Shown here: piece by piece, positions 60,284 through 64,000 of the stretch
How the letters are laid out: each line of letters opens with the position of its first letter
Position numbering within the stretch: position 1 is the stretch's first letter
Source: Sphingomicrobium lutaoense
GTDB taxonomy: Bacteria > Pseudomonadota > Alphaproteobacteria > Sphingomonadales > Sphingomonadaceae
Length of the DNA: 64,000 bases
Direction of reading: 5' to 3'
Assembly (NCBI RefSeq): GCF_014195685.1
Contig: NZ_JACICF010000002.1
Location: 62,001-126,000, forward strand
Program-made: the position numbers and the translations under genes
Notes under the pieces: model-generated
What the model was told of the DNA's origin: nothing
Seen by the model: the letters and a program-made list of their open reading frames with translations, nothing else
Databases searched by the model: none

Positions 60284-61489
60284 CTACCGCTCCAACCCGA
60301 GTGTCGCGGCGATGCCCTCGTCGAGCGTGTCGAGATCTTTGCCGAGCGGGCTGCGGCGGCGGATCTCGCTGATCGGCACGCCGCGCTCGATGGCAACGGA
60401 CATCGTCGCATGATCGTTGACCAGCGTGTAGCTGACGGGGCGGCCGAGGACACGCTCGGCATCCTCGCGTGTCACTTTCTTGAACAGGCCCTTTTCGAAC
60501 CGGTTGACAATCACCCTGACGTCGAGATCGGCAAGATCCTGCGCGGCGATGAGATCGAGCTGGCGGCGCGCGCGATGAAGGCTGGGAATGGTGAGTTCGC
60601 AGATCATCAGCGCCAGATCCGAGCGCGCGAGCATCGACAGCGACCAGTTGGTCCAGTTGGTCGGAAGATCGACGAAAACGGTGCCGAACTCGCGCATCGC
60701 CAATTCGGCCAAGCCGAGCGCGCGGTCCGAGCCGAGCGCTTCAAGCGGGGTGATTTCATTGGGTGCCGAGATGATCTTGAGCCCGCTCGGATGATCGGCG
60801 GCGACGGTGCGCAGGAGGTCGCCATCGACCCGCCCGCCCGCCTCGATGAGGTCGGACAGGGTAAGCTTGGGCTTCAGACCGAGCTGGAAGGCGGCATCGC
60901 CGAACTGCACGTCATAGTCGATCAAGCAGCACTCGCGGCCCTGCGACCGCTCGTTCGCGGCGAAGCGGGTGGCGAGCTGGGTAAGCAAAGCGGTGGCGCC
61001 GACACCGCCTTCGGCCTTGATGACGGTGACCATCTTCGAGGTCGACGCATTGCCGCGGCGCGCGGCGGCGTCATATTCGGCGCGGATGGGCTGAAGCGAG
61101 GTTTCGAGCTCGGCCAGTTCGAGCGGCAGGGGGATGACATCATGCGCCCCTGCGCGCACCAGAGCGCGGACCATCGACAGCTTGGGGTCGAAGGCTGCGG
61201 CGAGCAGCGGGATCGGGCAATCCCGCGCCAGTTCGATGAATTGCTCGACTGCCTTCTCTTCCTCGGCGGGAAGCTGGATCACCGCGGCTGCGGCGCCTTC
61301 GACATCGCCAACTCCGACCGTTCCGCCCGGCGGCAGCATGCGCAGTTCGAGCGGGAAGCCCGCGGCTTTCTTGTTGGCAAGCGCCGCCACGTCGCCGTCG
61401 GTCGCCGTCAGGAACAGCCGGACCGGCGCGCTGCGGCCGCTGGTGCGCCACTTTCGCGTCTCGGCCGGATCGTTGCTCATGATCGACAT
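60284..61489 (-). CDS. cpaE: Tad pilus assembly ATPase CpaE (MinD/ParA-like)
   Basis: ParA/MinD-type protein that localises the pilus machine. The 401-residue protein has an N-terminal atypical receiver-like domain (AAFDPKLSMVRALVRAGAHD near 95-120) and a MinD-like domain with the deviant Walker A KAEGGVGATAL near 157; the usual GKT end is GAT, as is common in CpaE. Further motifs are LIDYDVQFGDAAFQLGL and FVDLPTNW. ATG 61489 is chosen because AGGA lies ten bases upstream; GTG 61498 is one base from it. Confidence 0.93.
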   Translation of the reverse strand: MSIMSNDPAETRKWRTSGRSAPVRLFLTATDGDVAALANKKAAGFPLELRMLPPGGTVGVGDVEGAAAAVIQLPAEEEKAVEQFIELARDCPIPLLAAAFDPKLSMVRALVRAGAHDVIPLPLELAELETSLQPIRAEYDAAARRGNASTSKMVTVIKAEGGVGATALLTQLATRFAANERSQGRECCLIDYDVQFGDAAFQLGLKPKLTLSDLIEAGGRVDGDLLRTVAADHPSGLKIISAPNEITPLEALGSDRALGLAELAMREFGTVFVDLPTNWTNWSLSMLARSDLALMICELTIPSLHRARRQLDLIAAQDLADLDVRVIVNRFEKGLFKKVTREDAERVLGRPVSYTLVNDHATMSVAIERGVPISEIRRRSPLGKDLDTLDEGIAATLGLER

Positions 61490-61501
61490 ATTACGCACTT
61501 C

Positions 61502-62116
61502 CTAGTTTGAATCGGACCCCGACAGGTCTTCGGCGGTCAGCGATGTCCGGAAGTCGGGCATGGTGACGGTCGCCAGAAGGAAGGTCGTGACGGGAGTGAA
61601 GGTCTTGCCGCTGAGCGACACTGTGACGATGGGTGAGATGTCGGGCCCGTTGGGATCGCCGGCAAAGCCGAGACCCGAACCCGAATAGGAGACGCGGACC
61701 TGCGCGGGCGTGATACGCGGGTCCATGAGCTGCATGCGCTGCACCAGTGCATTGAAGGCCGCGCCGTTATAGGCGCTCGCGCTCGCCAGGCAGGCGCCGG
61801 TGCAGGTGCAGCTGACGTTGGTGCAGGTGATCGTGCCGAGCGCGGCGGCGGGAATATTGTCGCCTTGCGTCAACGTGACGCCGCCGACGCTCTTGTCGAC
61901 GAAATTCTCGGTGATGAGCGCGCCTTCGACCGGATCGGTGACGATCGCCCAGCGCGCGCCATATTGGGTCGCTTTCTTTGCTTCGTTGACTTCCCACATG
62001 TAGCGCCCAGCATCGATGGTCCCCAGGGTGAGGATCATCAGGAGCGGGAGCAGCAGCGCGAATTCGGCTGCGCTGGCGCCATTACGGTCGCGAAGAAGGG
62101 CGTGGATCATCGTCAT
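61502..62116 (-). CDS. TadE-like pilus assembly protein (second copy)
   Basis: A 204-residue pseudopilin-like protein. The N-terminal region has the TadE pattern: a short basic leader (LLRDRNGASAAEFALLLPLL) running into one long hydrophobic helix and the following R-Y-M-W-E-V-N segment. The periplasmic part holds a cluster of Cys (TCTNVSCTCTGAC near 97-109). TadE-type prepilins are cut by CpaA. The ATG overlaps the previous tadE stop (ATGA). It is separated from cpaE by 12 bases. Confidence 0.88.
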   Translation of the reverse strand: MTMIHALLRDRNGASAAEFALLLPLLMILTLGTIDAGRYMWEVNEAKKATQYGARWAIVTDPVEGALITENFVDKSVGGVTLTQGDNIPAAALGTITCTNVSCTCTGACLASASAYNGAAFNALVQRMQLMDPRITPAQVRVSYSGSGLGFAGDPNGPDISPIVTVSLSGKTFTPVTTFLLATVTMPDFRTSLTAEDLSGSDSN

Positions 62117-62634
62117 ATTCCCATCACCGCCGCTTCCTGCTGGGCGTTGAGCGTGAGGTTGAGCGGAATGCCGATGAAGCCGAACACGGTGCGGTGCGGC
62201 AGCGAGGCGTCGACCGCGACCGTGGGCGCGCCGCTTGGATTGTTGCCATAGATACCGCCCATCGTCTCGGTATTGCCGGCATGGGTGACCGTGGTGTCGC
62301 AACTCATCGAGACGGTGAAGCTTTCGCCGGTTTCGCCCCATCCCCAAAGGAGGTCGGCGGCAGTGGCATCGAGCGTGCCTTTCTGCGCGATGAGCTTCGT
62401 CTGGTTGACGATCGCCGCGCTCGGCGCGCCCGCGCAGGCGGCATATTCTACGAAGGGTTGGCGCCCGGCATAGCGCGCGGCATCGCGCACGCTTTCGACG
62501 AGGCGGTTCTGTTCGTAGAAATAATAGCCGACCTCGGCCGCCGCCGCGACGATCAACACCAGAAAGGGCAGGACGAGCGCCATTTCAGCGGCCGCCGCGC
62601 CGCGATCACAGCGAAGAAGGCGGCGCACCGTCAT
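62113..62634 (-). CDS. tadE: TadE-like pilus assembly protein
   Basis: A 173-residue protein with the typical TadE N terminus: basic start MTVRRLLRCDRG, then AAAAEMALVLPFLVLIVAAA with the Glu expected after prepilin cleavage, and EVGYYFYEQNRLVESVRDAA. The C-terminal domain is periplasmic and has two Cys near 67 and 111. Coupled at both ends by ATGA overlaps (62113 and 62631). As a minor pilin-like protein it is needed for pilus assembly in related systems. Confidence 0.92.
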   Translation of the reverse strand: MTVRRLLRCDRGAAAAEMALVLPFLVLIVAAAAEVGYYFYEQNRLVESVRDAARYAGRQPFVEYAACAGAPSAAIVNQTKLIAQKGTLDATAADLLWGWGETGESFTVSMSCDTTVTHAGNTETMGGIYGNNPSGAPTVAVDASLPHRTVFGFIGIPLNLTLNAQQEAAVMGI

Positions 62635-64000
62635 TCGATCAGATACGGCACATCGCGCCGCACCACCTGACCGACCGTACCGCCACCCGCCAGTTCGGTA
62701 GCGCCGATGATCTCGACATAGAGGTCGCCCTGGTCGGTATATTTATTGTTCGATGCATCGAAACGGTTAAGCGAGGGTTCGACGAGGAAGACATCAACCC
62801 ATTCGATCACCGGCAGGTCCACCTCGGCGCCGCTGACATTATGTTCGAGGCAATTGATCACCGCAACTGAAAGCAGTCGCCGGTCGCGAACTGTGCTGTC
62901 TGGCGGCGCCCCGACTGAGCCGGCGGGGATGATGCCTGGCGAATAACCCTGTGCCGCGCTGCACACCGGCTTATCATGATCGACCAGCGTCGCGCCGCTG
63001 GCGCCAGCGGGACTGGAGGCCATCACCATCACGCCGTCGACCATCGTGTCGCGCTTATTTATCTCCCAATCATAGACCTCGTAGCGGGTAGCGTTTTCGG
63101 CAAGCCCAGTATTTTTCTGCCAGCTGCCGTCGCCCGTGCCGCTAGTCCACCGCGTTCCCACGCCGCCGTTCGCCGTGGCCACGGTGCGTACGTAGTTGGA
63201 ACGGAAATAGGCATCGCGATCCCATTTGCCCTTGCCGAACGGGTCAGCCCAGCAACTCCCAGCGGTGCCCGAAGGGATATAGTGGCAGATGTCGCGCGGA
63301 TGCCCCATCTGATAATTGCCCGTCATAGGCGCAGTGGTGAGCGGACGGTAGATGTTGGCCGCGGTCGGTAGTTTCCATCCATTGTTGTGCAGGCGACAGG
63401 CATTGCCGCCCGTAGCGTTCGCAGCACGGCGGACATCCTTCACCGAGTTGATCGAAGCACCGCACGATCCGCCTGCGGGGCAATCGGTGCTGCTGTCATA
63501 GATGTCGAAGCGCGTGTTGAGCGCGCCGGTAACCGTGGTGGTCACGCCCGGCTTGGTATCGACGCCGGTCTGCGGGCTGCATCTGCCCGGAGGATTTTCC
63601 CAGCCGAGCGCCTGGCGAAGGCCGGGAGCGCCATTGGGAATGTCGGTATTGAGATAGCCATAATTGCCCGGCGCCCAGCCGCCCGGGCTGCCCTGCGTCA
63701 CCGCGCGCAGACCCACGCCCCTAAAGGCCCCTGCGTCGAAGGTCTTGTCGGACGCGGTCTCGGTGGGATTGCAGAACATCAGGGGCGGGACCTTGCACAC
63801 AGAAGATCCGAGGCCCGCGACCGCTTTGGCCGAGGCGGTTCCCGAGCTGGCGCCCACCACTGGGGTCAGCGCGAAATTGGCGGTGCGAGCGACCGTGCGC
63901 GCGCACACGAAGCGGGCCGAGGCATCGTCGGTGACTTCGCCTACGGTCGGGCAAAGCGTGGAATCGGTCGGATGATCGGCGGTCGCGTCGGCTTCGCTCG
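62631..64000 (-). CDS. TadG-like Flp pilus assembly protein (5' partial, runs off the right edge)
   Basis: The frame is open from the last base of the window to the TGA at 62631, about 456 codons, without a credible start; the N terminus lies beyond the edge. The visible part is a periplasmic Cys-rich region (DCPAGGSCG, HDKPVCSAAQGY, VINCLEHNV) ending in PVIEWVDVFLVEPSL and DLYVEIIGAT, which is the typical C-terminal end of TadG proteins (Flp pilus TadE/TadG-like). The position before tadE fits. The stop overlaps the tadE ATG. Confidence 0.85.
   Translation of the reverse strand, partial: SEADATADHPTDSTLCPTVGEVTDDASARFVCARTVARTANFALTPVVGASSGTASAKAVAGLGSSVCKVPPLMFCNPTETASDKTFDAGAFRGVGLRAVTQGSPGGWAPGNYGYLNTDIPNGAPGLRQALGWENPPGRCSPQTGVDTKPGVTTTVTGALNTRFDIYDSSTDCPAGGSCGASINSVKDVRRAANATGGNACRLHNNGWKLPTAANIYRPLTTAPMTGNYQMGHPRDICHYIPSGTAGSCWADPFGKGKWDRDAYFRSNYVRTVATANGGVGTRWTSGTGDGSWQKNTGLAENATRYEVYDWEINKRDTMVDGVMVMASSPAGASGATLVDHDKPVCSAAQGYSPGIIPAGSVGAPPDSTVRDRRLLSVAVINCLEHNVSGAEVDLPVIEWVDVFLVEPSLNRFDASNNKYTDQGDLYVEIIGATELAGGGTVGQVVRRDVPYLIE

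Noticed and set aside
58850-61510. Open frame of about 886 codons opposite cpaF and cpaE
   Set aside because: Both minus-strand genes have clear ATPase motifs; the antisense text has none.
1-64000. tRNA, rRNA, insertion sequence, prophage or CRISPR content
   Set aside because: I looked through all intergenic gaps (none longer than 200 bases) and saw no cloverleaf, transposase, terminal repeats or repeat-spacer arrays.

Overview
The window looks like core chromosome of a high-GC alphaproteobacterium of the order Sphingomonadales (a Sphingomonas- or Sphingomicrobium-like organism). This is inferred from the style of several proteins: a large TonB-dependent receptor with a proline-rich tail, one long Rel/SpoT enzyme, a malic enzyme fused to a phosphotransacetylase domain, an Rrf2-led suf operon with a short SufD, a Tad pilus locus, and dense tail-to-tail or ATGA-type gene packing. 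No species call is possible from the sequence alone. I saw no rRNA, tRNA, CRISPR array, insertion sequence or prophage, and no gene-free stretch reaches 300 bases.

Layout. 1-9734: stringent response (rsh, 5' end outside the window), maeB, mutS and glnD. 9784-18010 (minus strand): TonB receptor, infC, a methyl-accepting chemotaxis protein and thrS. 18078-19122: a compact operon of two membrane proteins and an XRE repressor behind two matching palindromes. 19173-22270: a hydrolase, a TPR protein, glyoxalases I and II and a lipoprotein. 22267-26767 (minus): acyl-CoA synthetase, gamma-glutamyltransferase, pyrD. 26889-28754: a DUF885 lipoprotein peptidase. 28767-34411: the suf iron-sulfur operon (Rrf2 regulator, sufB, a 59-residue unknown, sufC, sufD, sufS, sufT, sufA). 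34421-36679: a lipidated subtilase autotransporter. 36781-42983: HAD hydrolase, dapD, a thioredoxin-like lipoprotein, an LptM-like lipoprotein, galU, an atypical receiver protein, an HNH endonuclease, gluQ, a twin-TM protein and a cobalamin adenosyltransferase. 43044-45255: egtB-egtD for ergothioneine. 45326-53265: yggT, folD, marC, membrane glycosyltransferase-like proteins, gtrA, cfa, rlmN. 53287-64000 (minus, running in from the right edge): a Tad pilus operon.

How the parts fit. The suf operon is one translationally coupled unit, nearly every gene overlapping the next by ATGA, GTGA, TTGA or TAATG, with a 23-bp dyad next to the regulator start that fits autorepression. The Tad genes are coupled in the same way. 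Many convergent genes share stop codons: CTAG serves both strands at 1991, 38273 and 40069, so there is almost no room for terminators there.

The most unusual items are the XRE operon with twin TGTMAA-N6-TTKACA operators, a tandem prepilin peptidase pair in which one copy has Ala in place of the second catalytic Asp, a receiver protein with Glu at the phosphorylation site, the 59-residue suf protein, and probable non-AUG starts for infC (ATA) and the cobalamin adenosyltransferase (CTG). All family assignments rest on reading motifs by eye; no database search was run.
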